From contig RSEE01000031.1 in NCBI GenBank assembly GCA_003971905.1, positions 310,001-374,000 on the forward strand: a stretch of DNA of 64,000 bases, read 5' to 3'. The notes below the pieces were generated by a model. The model ran no database searches. It worked only from the letters and a program-made list of their open reading frames with translations, and was not told the DNA's origin. Numbering within the stretch: the first letter of the stretch is position 1; each line of letters opens with the position of its first letter. The stretch is from Moniliella sp. 'wahieum'. Its lineage: Eukaryota; Basidiomycota; Moniliellomycetes; Moniliellales; Moniliellaceae. The translations under genes and the position numbers were made by a program. Below are positions 32,943-44,967 of the stretch, piece after piece.

Positions 32943-35253
32943 TTACATGACAACACATTCCTTCTCCGCGTCCTTGCGCACCGGCATGCGCTTGCCGTTC
33001 TTGATGTCCGCCAGCCGCTCCGAGGCGCGCTTGTCGCCCTTGGCCGCTGCGCGTGTGTACCACTTTTTGGCCTCCTCCAGCGACGCTGTCACGCCAATGC
33101 CCACCTCGTTGTAGTACCCGGCCGCATACTCCGCCTTGGGGTAGCCCCGTCCGGCCGCACGCAGCGCATAGGAAAGCGCCTCAGCATCGTCTTGCGGCCA
33201 CAGTTCTTCCCCGTCGGTCACCCCCGTCAGACTCCACCCCGACAAGGCCAGTTCCGCCGCTGGCTCGCCCTGCTGCGCCGCCAGCAGATACCACTTGCGT
33301 GCCGCGCGCAAATCTTTCGGCCCGGCCAGGGCGCCGTGCTCCAGAGCGGCAGCGATGCGGGTCTGGGACGGAGCATAGCCCAGCCGCGCACCTTGGAGGT
33401 AGAGTGCGCGTGCCATCCTATGGTCCTGCACAATCTCCCCTGCCGTCCCATTGACGGCCGTCTTCTTCTCGTACAGCTGAGCCAGGGCATGGACCGCATA
33501 CGGATGCGCACGATCCGCTTGCTCGGCCGCCCGGCGCAGCCACACCACCCCGTCCCGCGGATCCTTGGCCTGCCCCAGCAGGCCCTGTAACAAGATCATG
33601 CCCATCTTGTACATGCCTGCCGTATCGCCGAGTGCACACGCCTTGCGGTAAACAAGATGGCCCGCGCTGCATCTTTGCGCGTGCCGGCGCCCACCTCGGA
33701 ACAGACGGCGGCACGGTAGGTGGCCGCTGCGTGGTTCTGCTTTGATGCCTGCACGTACAGTCGATACGCCTTTTCGTGGTCCACCGAAAGCCCCAAGGAA
33801 CCATTTCCATAGCATGTGGCGAGCAAGAACTGCGCATCGCTATAGGCGCGAATGGGCTGCACGCCCTGCGCTCCGGTGGCTGTCAGGCTACCCTGCGCCA
33901 ACTTTTTCAGTCGTTTGACCGCCTCGGCCAACAGAGCGTCGCGGAACCGGCGTTGGGCTTTGGATGAGTCGAGCGGGTCAGCAATCGTGCGGGCTGCCTC
34001 AATTAGGTACTGGACATAGGCAAACTGAGCCTCGGCATCGGGCTCGGCGGCCATGCGGGCGCGGTAGTCGGCTACAAACGCTTTGGTCATGGGCAACTTG
34101 GTAGGTGGAGGGGGTGGGGCGTGGTGGCGCCCTTGGCCACGGGCTTTTTGCTCGACGACGAGGTACGCACACTGATGCTGCTCGGTGCGTAGCTGGCAGG
34201 CCGACCGGGATCGCTGCCGATCCGGCTGCCCATGCTGGAACGAGAGAGGTGGGCTTGCAATTGCGGGCTGTGCCAGTCGTACGACGGCGCATAGGGCCCG
34301 GCGTACGCGCCGCCGTACCCGGGCGGCGGGAGCCAGGGATGGAAGTGTGGGAGTGAGCGGGCGAGGGGTAGGCCGAGGAAGCATACGATGGCGATCCTGT
34401 TCGGTGCATCTCGCCCATCGGAGAAGGGGAGCCGTGGCGCCATGCGTAGCCTGACAAGCCAGAGATGCCCGACAAGTTGCTCAGGCCGCCCATGGAGACC
34501 GTAGAGGATTCGCTCGGGGCCACCGAGTAGATCGAGTCGGAGCGGCGCGCGACGTTGGGACTGGCATAGGTCGGCGAGGTAGGCGAGAGCGGAAGGTGGG
34601 ACAGCTGGGCCGCCGCCAGCGCAGCGGGCGAGAGCGAAGGAGACGCACCCGCACTGGGGCCAGTAGAGATGCCAGGTTGGGCAAGGCGGAGGGGCGGGCG
34701 GAGGGGGCACTGGGTTCTGGTTCTGGTTTTGGCTCGGGCTCGGGCTCGGCGGCTTGACGCGGGGGGCTGGCGGAGGCAGTGGACGCGCCAAGCGCTAGGG
34801 ACGGGGCTGGGAAGGGATAGGCGTCTTGGGACTCGTACCCAGGGCGGGGGGTGGGCGTGGAGACGTAGAGGGCGGCGATGCGGGCGTTGGGGGTTGTCAG
34901 TGGAGGGGCGGAGACGCAGGAGGGATCGTCGTCGCTGGCGCCGGGAAGCGCATCGGCGGGGGGGGGCGGTGTGCTCATGGGCAGCGTGGGGCTGCAGGGG
35001 CCGGCGGGCATGGCGGGGGCGCAGGGGGGCATGGGCGGGAGGGCATACACATCGGCCGACGAGCTGCCCATGGGCGTGCGCAGCGAGACGCCCGGGAGAG
35101 CCTGGAGTAGCGGAGCAGCAGCCAGTCTGGGCTGTGGCGTGTCGGGCGCTGGCGTGGCTGGCCCCGGCTGGCCTGCTCCCAGGTAAACGTTAAACGTTGA
35201 CTGGGCACCGGGCGCTGGGTACCCGGTGGTGGTCCCTGATTCCGATTGGCCAT
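32943..35253 (-). CDS. CHS4: Chitin synthase regulator with Sel1 repeats and CaaX end
   Basis: SKT5/CHS4 homologue, which recruits and activates a chitin synthase at the plasma membrane. ATG at 35253 (MANRNQGPPPGTQRPVPSQ) opens a Pro/Ser/Ala-rich disordered region of about 350 residues. From about 34090 (MTKAFVADYRARMAAEPDAE) a chain of Sel1-like helical repeats follows, for example AQFLLATCYGNGSLGLSVDH, AIRLY-type helices, AQLYEKKTAVNG and KKWYTRAAAKGDKRASERLA. The last four residues are CVVM, a prenylation CaaX box as in yeast Skt5. Frameshifts occur near 35200, 34660, 34090 and 33655. The first one lies beside an AACGTTA heptad array (35182-35200) inside the coding start. I see no intron. 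Confidence 0.88.
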
Positions 35254-35459
35254 GACCACATCGCGTTCGGTGCACCATCACGCATCGCCCTCACCATCCC
35301 GCCCGCACCACTAGGGTTGTTGCCCTCGGCCCGCACAGCCGCTGTGCGCATGCCCCACCCTCTCGGGCGGCGGGGGCCCCACGGGGCAGTCTGCACATTG
35401 TTTCCGTCGGCTCTCTTTCTTGCGTGATGTAACAGCCCTACACCTTCCGCGGATATGGT

Positions 35460-35550
35460 GGCCTCGTGGTGTGGTTGATCACGTATCCTTTACATTGCCT
35501 CTGGGCCGTTGTAACGGATAAGGTCCTCGGTTCGATCCCGGGCGAAGTCA
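35460..35550 (+). tRNA. tRNA-Val (anticodon TAC) with 20-nt intron
   Basis: The cloverleaf folds by eye. Acceptor 35460-35466 pairs with 35543-35549 with one C-A mismatch at the fourth pair. The D arm is GTGT...ACGT. The anticodon stem TATCC/GGATA is perfect (35484-35488 with 35516-35520). The anticodon TAC is at 35491-35493. A 5-nt variable loop is followed by the T arm CTCGG-TTCGATC-CCGGG. A 20-nt intron interrupts after position 37 (35495-35514), the standard site in nuclear tRNAs. A T-run terminator follows at 35553. The body closely resembles eukaryotic tRNA-Val. Confidence 0.88.
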
Positions 35551-35680
35551 ACTTTTTGCTTTGTGGTTGTTGCCGCTGCAGACCACCTTTTTTTTGCTCG
35601 GCGCAGGGGGTGGACTGGCCGCTGGGGCGCTGATGCGGTAGATCCCACGCGTGTTATATAATCAACTTTCGATATTCAAC

Positions 35681-35902
35681 TAGCTTGAAGCTTGAAGCGC
35701 TCAAGATCTTAGCTCTTGACGGTTCAAACGCTAAAGGTAAATTAATCAAAGCTAGAGCTTTAAGCTTTCTGCGCTAGATCATTTACCGGGCAGATGTGCG
35801 GTTCAAAGACACAGGGAGGAGGACAGAGGCAGTGCCCGCGGTGCGGCGTGTGGGTCGCCGTAACCGGTAACCGGTAACCGGTCCTTAATCATTAATCATT
35901 GG
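35681..35902. repeat. Heptad arrays: AAGCTTG, ACCGGTA and TTAATCA
   Basis: 35681-35710 reads AAGCTTG twice, followed by AAGCGCTC and AAGATCTT. 35860-35884 has three phased ACCGGTA units. 35885-35902 has TTAATCA twice. No gene is seen between the tRNA and 36388. Confidence 0.8.
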
Positions 35903-36387
35903 ACCGACATTTTGCCAGGGGGCTGTAGGGTATCGCAGCACAGGCACTTGTCATTTTGCTTCCTATCTATACTGTGGCTGCTTTTGCTACGGCCTGCTAC
36001 AGCACACATCATACCACCCCAGCCACTGCGTCAACTAAGCGAGGCAATCCAAGGCGAAAGAGGACGCCACAATAGCTTGCGGGAGGCTCGATCCCCTCGT
36101 CTCCCAATATGCCCTCTCTTCACTGTGCTTGCGGGGGACAAGGTGGGAGAGGGCCGAGGGGTGCTGCAGGTAGAAGGAGAAGGGTCATGCATCATGCAAG
36201 CCCAAGTCGTCGCGTTGGAAACGAGGTATACCGAAGTGGTCGCAACTACGCACCTAACCCTTCTTCTTCTCGCTCCACCCTTCCTACTCCGTCACAAATG
36301 CAAAGAGAGAGCGCATGACGGATGGGTACCAGCCAGAAGCTCCGAGCCGAGGTCCCCTACAAAACACACCCCTTGGCCGCAAGAGAA

Positions 36388-36620
36388 GTGATGAGCCTGG
36401 AGTCCTGATGGTCTCGAGGGTGATGCAATCGCACTGGCTGTAGTGGTGGTGGTCTAAGGCAACCAGTAACGCCTACAGAAGAACATCAAGCAGCGAGTCG
36501 TCACCAGGGGCTAAGCTGCGGAACAAAGAAAAACAAGAGAGAGAAAAAACAAAACGGAACCGTTGAGGAGGAACTGAAGAGACGGGCCAAAGCATGATGC
36601 ATGAGCCCACCCGAGGCTCA
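36388..36620 (+). repeat. Dispersed repeat family A, copy 3
   Basis: It carries the same block order, including AACATCAAGCAGCGAGT and GGGGCTAAGCTGCGGAACAA, and ends near GAGGCTCAA like the other plus-strand copies. Confidence 0.8.
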
Positions 36621-37608
36621 AACAAGAAGGGGTTGGTTGGGTCCCCCTCGACACACTAGCTGCCTCCGTCCAGTCCTGGTGCCAGCACCCAGCTTGGGGG
36701 GGGGGTAGCAAAGGATGGAACACTCCTCTGGCCCTCTCTTTCCTCGGACCTGAGGATCCTGACGACGTGAAGTACACAAGTCCCAGGCCTCTGACTCGCT
36801 TAGGATATTAAGTTCTACGGGGGATAAGGAGATGAACGTGGTGCACACAGTACTTTATGATTCAGTGTGGTGTGTGCTCAGTGCACTTTTTTTCGTACTA
36901 GGCGGCAACGTGGTACAACACTCAGGCCCGATCTCCGACATGGCCACAGGCGGCCAGGTTGTTCGGAGGGGAGCTCGGGATCGGTACATCCGCTCGGTAT
37001 GTCGGTCTGGATGGCAAGTATACTCGGCTACGGGGATATGCCGAGAAGACCGGCCAGCTGTGTGCGAATCTAATGTGTTGGAAAAGAGCTCGCGTCGGGA
37101 ACGGTCCAGCATCTGCTCCAGGGCCATATTCGCTCGCCTCGACTGGTCGGTGGACGGTACGTGGATTGCATCGGGATGGGAGGATTGGGGGATGGGATGG
37201 GATGGATGCGGGATGCCGAGGTGTGAAGAGATAGGGTGGGCGGGCGGGGAAACGGTATATATGAGCGCATGAGCCGTGAGCGTGACGTGAGCGCGTGACG
37301 TGACGCGAGTGACGCGTGGCGGGTGGCGTGTGAGATGTGACTGGGCGGCCGGTCACGTGCCCGGGGACGGGCACCAGGACGCGGTGAGAAATTGGGGAGA
37401 TTGGTCAGGGTGGCTGCGTGGCTGCGCTCAGCGCTCAGCACGCGAGGCTACGCTCAGGTACGTAAGGAGCGGCCTGCGCACAGCGGGCCCTGAAAGGCCG
37501 CACACGGCCGCTTCGTCTCGCGCCTCCAATAAAACTGCGCTCAAGCTGAGCATGCACCCTGCCATGCCAGCGTTTGCCACCACCACCCTCCCGCCACCAA
37601 CATCTAAC
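36621..37608. other. Promoter region of the flippase gene
   Basis: No supported gene. It contains a dense run of TGACGTGA/CGTGACG motifs (37270-37330) that resemble CRE/ATF-type bZIP sites, 280-340 bp upstream of the flippase start. Confidence 0.4.
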
Positions 37609-40600
37609 ATGGGCTGGTCGCTCCCGCAAGCCACCCATTCCCATCCGAGACCAACCCCCGCTCGGCCCCGACCCACGCGGCTCCACCACCGCTGCTTCCT
37701 CCTGCCCGCACCCGCCGACGGCCGCCCCGACGCCCGCTTCCTTCAGTCCCCGCGCGCACCCTGGTATGTGCGCGCCAGCCGCTGGATCCAGACCGTCGAC
37801 CTCGACCCCGAGACCGCCTTCCGCAAGAAACGTCCGCCCCGCATACCCGCACCATCTACTTCAACCAGCCCCTGCCCGACGATGTGTTCCAAGGCAAGAA
37901 GCGGGTGCCCAAACCCGAGTGGGTGTATGCGTCCAACCAGATCCTCACCGCCAAGTACACCATCTACAATTTGTGTTCAAAAACTTGCTCGAACAGTTCC
38001 GTCGTGTCGCCAACCTATTCTTCTTGCGTACGTCTTACTGCCCGTTGGGGTTGGGTCCCCTGCTTGTGTGCCCCATCCATCGCCCGATCGCCCCGCTGAC
38101 CCCGCATGTCCGCATCCATTCTAGTCCTTGTCATCCTCCAGTTCTTCCCCAAGTTCTCCACCATCTCCCCAGGGGTGGCGATGCTGCCGCTGCTGGTTGT
38201 GCTGGCACTCGTGCTGATCAAGGACGGATACGAAGACCTCAAGCGTCACCAGAGCGACCGGCTGATCAACCGCGCCCACACCAAGGTACTTGTTGGCGGT
38301 GGCTGGATCAATCCCAATCTGATGGAAGGCAAAGGACGGTCGATCTCGTCATACTGGCACATGTTCACCAACCGCTGGCTAGGCGGGACGAAGCGCAAGA
38401 ATCAAAAGGTTGCAGCTGCCTCGCGTTCTAGGGGCAGCATGTCAGACGGCGGCCTATCGGATGCCAGTGGCAACCAGCGAATTTCCATGGAGGCTGCTCA
38501 GCCGCCCCTTCCGGGCCCGGGCGGCATCGTCCCCCGGACCAGCCGCCGGCCCGCGATCCAGCATGGCCACCAGCCGTGGCTCTATCTCGGAGGTGGGCCA
38601 TGGCGGCAGCGCATACGACGTACGCCCTGACGGCACTGTTTTCCACAATGGCCGTCAATTGTCGCCGGAGGAAGTGACAGAATATTGGTCGCACAGGGCG
38701 CCGCGGTGGAAGAGGCGGTCGTGGGAGGATGTAGCCGTGGGAGACTTTGTCAAGCTGCGCAACAATGAGTTCCTTCCGGCCGATATCCTGATTTGTGCTA
38801 CCAGCGAAGAAGATGACACGTGCTCCATTGAAACCAAGAACTTGGACGGCGAGACCAACCTCAAGTCGCGACAGGCGGTGCCGCAATTGACTCACCTGCG
38901 CGACGCTGAGGCGTGCACGCACGCTGATATGCAAGTCGACGTTGAACCCAAAGACACCAACCTGTACAAGCTCAATGGTTTCCTTACCCTCAACGATCGT
39001 CTGGACCGCGAAGGCAACCGCATGCGCGTTCCAATCAACATCAACCAGATACTTCTGCGTGGTACTGCGCTGCGCAACACCCAGTGGGTCGTGGGCGTGG
39101 TGCTGATGACGGGCGTAGACACAAAGATTATTGCCAACTCGGGTAACACTCCGTCCAAGCGTGGTCAGGTAGAGCAAAAGATGAACCCGATGGTCTACTT
39201 TAACCTGGCCGTGCTTGCGGTCATGTGCGTGGTGTGTGCCATTGTCGATTCCTGTCTCGAGGTTTACTACTTTAACCGTAACGCCTACTGGGAGTTCCGT
39301 GCAATCTACTCGGACGACAACCCGCACCTCAATGGGCTGGTCACCTTTGGCAACGGTCTGATCACCTTCCAGAACATTGTGCCCATCTCGCTCTACATCT
39401 CCATTGAGTTTGTCCGCTTGATCCAGGCGTACTTTATCTTTGACGATGTACAGATGTATTATGCGCCCATTCACCGACGTACCACAGCGCGCTCATGGAA
39501 CTTGTCAGACGACCTGGGCCAGATCCAGTACATCTTCTCTGACAAGACCGGCACTTTGACCCAGAACCTATGATCTTCCGGCAATTTTCGGTTGCCGGTG
39601 TCTCCTATGGGCAGGTACCTGGCCCCGCCAAGGGCGAAAAATAGAAGACGAAGGGATGGAAGTACAAGATTTGGGCATGGGCTACATGTCTCCTAAAAAG
39701 TCCAGCTCGGGATCGGGCAGGTCATCATCCGATGTCGGTGCCCCCTCCACCCCGCCGTTTGACGGTGCGGGGCTTCCGCGCGCGGCGGTTAGCTCGGCAC
39801 CCATGTTTGTGGATCCCAACGTAACACGGGCTGCGGAAGACAGGCTCGCCCGAGGCCCTGGCGCTCGGTCAGTTCTTCCGCTGCATGGGTTTGTGCCACA
39901 CCGTCTCCACCGAGATGACCGAGAAGGGCGAGATGCGATACATGGCGTCGTCACCAGACGAGGAAGCGCTGGTGCAAGCCGCAGCGGATGTCGGCTTCGT
40001 CTTTTCGGACGGGACCGCAACGTGTTGCATTTGCAGACGCCCGAGTCGAACGAGGTGGAAGAGTATGAGCTGTTGACTGTGTTGGAATTCACCTCGGCGC
40101 GGAAACGGATGAGTGTGATTGTCAAGCGGTTGAGCGATGGCCAGGTCCTCCTACTTGCAAAAGGTGCCGACTCGATCATTTTCGAACGTTGTGCGCCGGG
40201 CCAGGACGCACTAAGGACGCGACGGACGATGCGTTGGAGGACTTTGCCAATAAGGGCCTGCGTACCCTCTGTCTCGCCTACAAGCCTCTCGACTCCGAGG
40301 CGTTCGACGACTGGGCGTACCGGTACAATGAGGCGTCGGTCGCGCTGGTCAACCGGGAGGAGCAAATGGAGGAGGTGGCATCGGGTTGGAGCGGGACCTG
40401 ATCCTGTTGGGCGCCAGTGCGATCGAAGACAACTGCAAGATGGGGTACCCGAAACGATTGCCGACCTGAAACGCGCCGGGATTAAGGTATGGGTGGCGAC
40501 AGGCGACAAGCTCGAGACGGCAATCGCTATTGGGTACAGCACGATGCTCTTGGCCAAGGATATGAACTTAATCGTCGTTCGTGGTGGCGCGCGGGGGGAG

Positions 40601-42320
40601 GACAACTCGGCATACAGCCAACTCCACACGGCCGCCATACGTTTTTTCTCCGATGACGAGGACGTACGCCAGATTCTGGCCGAACATGAATCGTTAGGCG
40701 GGGCGGATGTTTTCCAGGATAGCTCACGACTCAATCGTGCCTCCATGATGTCCCAGCCATCTTTGGTGGGCGACGACAACGGCAACCGGATTGGCGGGTA
40801 TTCACTGGTGATTGATGGTTCGGCGCTGGCGCATGCTCTGTACGAAGGTCCCACACGAGAACTGTTGTTGCACATTGCGACGCGCTGCAAGGCGGTAATC
40901 TGCTGCCGCGTCTCACCACTGCAGAAGGCTTTGGTTGTTCGTCTGGTCAAGGAGGGGCTCGGGGCGATTTGTCTCGCCGTGGGTGACGGGGCGAATGATG
41001 TTTCGATGATCCAGGCGGCGCATGTCGGCGTGGGGATTGCTGGAGAGGAAGGACTGCAAGCCGTCAATGCGTCCGACTACTCCATTGCCCAGTTCCGCTA
41101 CCTCAAACGTCTACTTCTCGTGCACGGTCATTGGGACTTTTATCGCAACGGGACCTTGATCATCAACTTTTTTGCCAAAAATGTGCTGTCGATCATGATC
41201 CTCTTTTGGTTCCAGATCCATTGTGGCTGGTCTACCGCCCAAGGTCAAGATTACGTCTACATCCTGTTCTGGAACTCGTTTTGGACCGTGGCAGGCGTGA
41301 TTGGCATGGGTATCTTCGACCGCAACGTACCCGACCGCGTCCTGATGGAAGTGCCTGAACTGTACCGGCAATCCCGCGAAGGATACTACTTTAGCTTTGG
41401 CGCGTTTGTGTCTACATGCTCGACTCGGTGTACCAAAGTATTGTCTGCTACTTCTTTTGGGCCTACACGTACAAAACCACTACGGCCCACTCCAACGGCT
41501 GGGACATCTCCCTGTACGAATGGAGCACGGGGATGGCCATTGCCTCGGTTATGGTGTCCAACATGTTCATTGCTTTGGATACACGCGTGATCACGTACTG
41601 GATGCTGTTTGCGATTGGGATCGGACCGCTGCTCATCTGGATCTTTGCCCCGATCTATGCGGCGTTTTACCCCAAGACAATGTGGACCTACTCGTGGGGC
41701 AACAACCACCTGCTGTACAATTCCGCTTACTTTTGGTTCTGTGGCGCCTTGACCATTTTGCTGGCGCTGCTGCCGCGGTTTGTATGGAAGGTGGGCAAGT
41801 CTGTCTTGGCACCGACCGATGTGGACATTTGTCGCTACATCTACAAGCTCGATCCGAACCACGACTTTGTCCACGACCCGGCCATGCCCGGGCTACGCGC
41901 ATTGCAAGCGTACGGCCCAGCGCTTACCCAGACGGGAGAAGGCGTAGCGCTGCGCCCCATGTCCAGTCGCGCCAGCAGCGTGCACTACGATATGCTCACC
42001 AACACGGTCCGGCCCAACCGTGGGTACAGCTTTTCGCAAGAAGAGGTGCCCGAGAAGAAGAGCCGTCTGCCAGGCGCATGGGGACGAATGCGCCACCCGT
42101 TCAACCGGCAGAAACGGCGAAAGATGGCCGAGCGCGAAACGGAGCGCGAGGCGTGGGACCAAGGACTCTATCGTGTGGGCGAAGAGGAGGACGAGGCAAA
42201 GCATTGGTCCGGAGAATGGAGCAGGAACAGGAGTCGGTAGTTCCCACCGCCATACCGATCGAAGTGAAACAAGTTGATTCCAACCCTTTCTCGGCGCCTT
42301 GGGCTAAGGACCTCCCTTAG
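37609..42320 (+). CDS. DNF1: P4-type phospholipid flippase (DNF family)
   Basis: Moves aminophospholipids to the cytosolic leaflet. The chosen start is ATG 37609 (MGWSLPQATH); an in-frame ATG at 37552 is possible. The N-terminus has WIQTVDLDPETAFRKKRPP and KNLLEQFRRVANLFFL, followed by a 97 bp intron (38028-38124). LVGDF-type sequence, ETKNLDGETNLKSRQAVPQL, the PISL motif (VPISLYISIEFVRLIQA), DKTGTLTQN (39541), MASSPDEEALVQAA, KGADSIIFERC, VATGDKLETAIAIGYS and GDGANDVSMIQAAHVGVGI are all present. A long cytoplasmic tail follows the last membrane segments. At least eight one-base frameshifts occur, for example at 37977 (T4 read as T3), just after 39569, at 40210 and 41395. The C-terminus at 42320 (PWAKDLP) assumes one more near 42215; otherwise it stops at 42240. 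Confidence 0.9.
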
Positions 42321-43268
42321 GTCCCAAAGCGCCTATATGCACTCAAGCTCCACAACACCCAAGTTCGTATGTCCATTATGCTCATGCTGGAGACGCCCGC
42401 ATCCCAATACCCTCTTGCAAGCTTTATCCAGCCTTTTCCTCCCCCGCCCCCACCCCTCATTCTCCACTATCACCTCTCCATGGGTCCTTTATCCCTGCAT
42501 GACCTGCTTCCCTACCGCATGCTGTGCCGCTGCTGCGAGAACAATTAGACTGCGTGGTTTCTGGCTCCGTGTTTGTGGATCTTGGAAGACGTAGAGGTGG
42601 GTCGTAGTCACGAGATCCCTTGGATGTTGACCGGCCGGGTGTAGAGTGATAGAGTGGAACGAGGAAGGAGGCATCAAAATTAGAGGAGAAAGGATCATGG
42701 AGAACGGTGCTTATGCTGATGTCCTCTCACGACATTCCGGCCACTCACTGCCTTGTCTCGTCATGACGCGAGATTGTCCTGCATCTTGTGTAGTAATCTG
42801 ATTTAAGCCCCCATTCCACACATCCTGTAACGCCTTGTAGTTGCCAGTACCTCCGTACTCCATCTCGACGGTCGAGTGGAGCTTTCTCAGCACCGTGCCG
42901 AATGCTATGGATATGCTCTGGGCACAGGCGTCTCCACGCAGTACCCCACTGCCCCGACTTCCAGGGAGCAAGACCCATCAGGTACGCGCACAAGCGAAAA
43001 CGTGGGCAGGTCCAGCCAACCTGTCGCTACAGTCATCCCCGGGAATTCGTTCTTACATCGATAGTTAGCACCGGTGCTGTCACCCTGGCCTAGGGTTCAA
43101 GTCGACGGCAACGGGCTCACAGGGGGCGCGATTTCCTGCCCCGACCCCAAGCAGGAAGTGTTCGCTGGAACACGCAGCAACTCAATGATGCATGGAGCGC
43201 AATGACATCCTCGCGCTATTCTAATAGTGCCATGCACGCCATCTCCTTCGCTTTCAGATGCATCTCAC
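42321..43268. other. Intergenic, no gene seen
   Basis: 3' flanks of two convergent genes. A minus-strand frame at 42711-42971 has ordinary-looking composition but no recognisable motif, so I leave it out. Confidence 0.4.
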
Positions 43269-44558
43269 TCAGTCCAGCGCAGAGTCCACATGGCCACAGG
43301 TGTAGAGAAGATCAATAAACCAGGTAGGCATCATGTCAAACACCCACAAGAACTTGGCCGCCAGGGGCAACCGGACCGCGCCCGACTTGCCCGAGGCCAG
43401 GTGCGCACAATCTCTTGAGCCACCACCTCGTGATCCACGGTCGGGGAGAAAAACTCGGACGCAGCATCGTACTGGATGTCCTTGAACAGAGGTGTCTTCA
43501 TCCGGCCCAACGCCACATAGGTCGTCCGCACAAATGGGGTGTGGTGCACATGGTCCAATCGCGGCGAAGCGTGTAGTGCAATCCTTTGATCGCATGCTTT
43601 GTCGCCACATAATCCGCTACAAGACGAGCAGGGTCAGTAACGGGCATGACCATTCCCTGGGGTAGGACACGTACCTAAATGCGCAATGGGCATCTGCCCC
43701 ATAATCGACGCAATTGACACCACATGTCCGACGCCCGTAGCGAGCATGTCCGGAAGGAGGGCTTGCAACGTCCAAAAGTGAGAGAGGATGTTGATACCAA
43801 AAATTCTGTTCGCATCCGGGGGTTAGTTTAGCTTGCAGGGTGGCCTGGCATAGCATACGCACTTGTTCACTTCTTGCTGTGACAACCGCTCCACCGTCTT
43901 GCCCACTCCACTCTGAATGCCGGCATTGTTGACGAGGATGGTCGCGGGGCCAAACTGGAAACTACCTGGGTTAGCAAAGCAACCAAAAAACGAGGAAGCA
44001 CTTGCCTTGTCATGCAATTGCGACGCCGCCGCTGCCACCGCCTCAGGATCGGCCACGTTGCAATAGGTAAACAGGATACGCTCACGTTGGGGCACCGGGA
44101 GCTCCTCCGCATTGTCAATCAAGGCGGATGGCGTCCGGACATCCCACACAGCCACCTTTGCGCCCAGGGCTAGGACCCGCCGAGCGGTCACCCACCCCAA
44201 CCCCCCCGCACCGCCAGTGACTACGACCACCTGGGTGTTCCACCACTCTGGTGTGCCGCTCTTCCCTTGGAGCGGGCGCTTAACGTCTGGCCCAAAGCGA
44301 AGGCGAAGAAGCAGGTTGGACCCAAAGATCCATTGCTCGTTCTCCCACGCGTGGGAGAGCCATACGTTGATCCAAATCGCCAGGCCAACCAAGCCGACCA
44401 GGGCCAAGCCGTAGACGGGAAGCGGAACACCAGCGTCGGGGCGGAGCGCGCACGTGCCTGTCCCCCGCGCCATTGGGCGCCACACGTAGCGGCAAGCGCA
44501 ACGTAGACAATCTTACCCAAGCCGATCCGCTTCCTACCAGGTCGTCGAGACTGAGCAT
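43269..44558 (-). CDS. Membrane-anchored short-chain dehydrogenase (SDR16C/RDH10-like)
   Basis: Oxidoreductase of the classical SDR fold. ATG at 44558 (MLSLDDLVGSGS) is followed, across frameshifts, by a transmembrane segment VYGLALVGLVGLAIWINVWL. Cofactor motif TGGAGGLG in VVVVTGGAGGLGWVTARRVL, NNAG in ATILVNNAGIQ, catalytic Ser in HVVSIASIMGQMP and YxxxK in DYVATKHAIKGLH are all visible. Introns: 44005-43955 (51 bp, a GC-AG intron with donor AAG/GCAAGT), 43862-43806 (57 bp) and 43674-43617 (58 bp, TTACTGAC branch). The C-terminus ends YTCGHVDSALD. The substrate is unknown; retinoid or lipid carbonyl reductases are the nearest relatives by pattern. Confidence 0.85.
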
Positions 44559-44967
44559 GGCGATGGAGGTGAAACGGCTGCGACTCGTGGTGTCGTGCTA
44601 TGAGTGGGGCAGGAGGAGGGGCTACGCGTTAGTAAGGAGCCAAGCTGGCCAAACGCGTGTGAAAGAAGTTTACCCCAGATCGAACCAGTCCAGTCTAGAT
44701 CCAACGCAGGGCTATCAGCTCAGCGGCTCAGCATCGACCAGTCCTCTCAAATCCCTGATCTCTTCCTCATCTCCCATCGCTCGACCCATCCCAGCCCTGC
44801 CGCTCGTGCCTTCGGGCCAGTCCTTTCATCGACCACCACAGGCCCCCGCCCGGTCGCAGCATGCATGTCCAAAAAGTAGATTCAGAAGGTTTTCAGAGAA
44901 AACAGGGCAATAGGAGATACAGAAGTGGGCAAAAACAAAAGCACAGTCGATGAGAGGCATACGAATT

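Noticed and set aside
34669-35193. Arg/Trp/Gly-rich plus-strand frame
   Set aside because: Shadow of the Pro/Ser-rich N-terminus of CHS4 on the other strand.
36832-37272. Possible WD-repeat (HIR1-like) fragment, from a short LDWSVDGTWIASG stretch
   Set aside because: Only one short resemblance; the rest of the frame does not follow WD spacing.
38428-39474. 348-codon minus-strand frame
   Set aside because: Antisense to the flippase actuator domain region; low-complexity composition with no motif.
39682-41067. 461-codon open frame on the minus strand
   Set aside because: It is the antisense shadow of the flippase gene, whose plus-strand motifs (DKTGT, GDGANDVS) are unmistakable.
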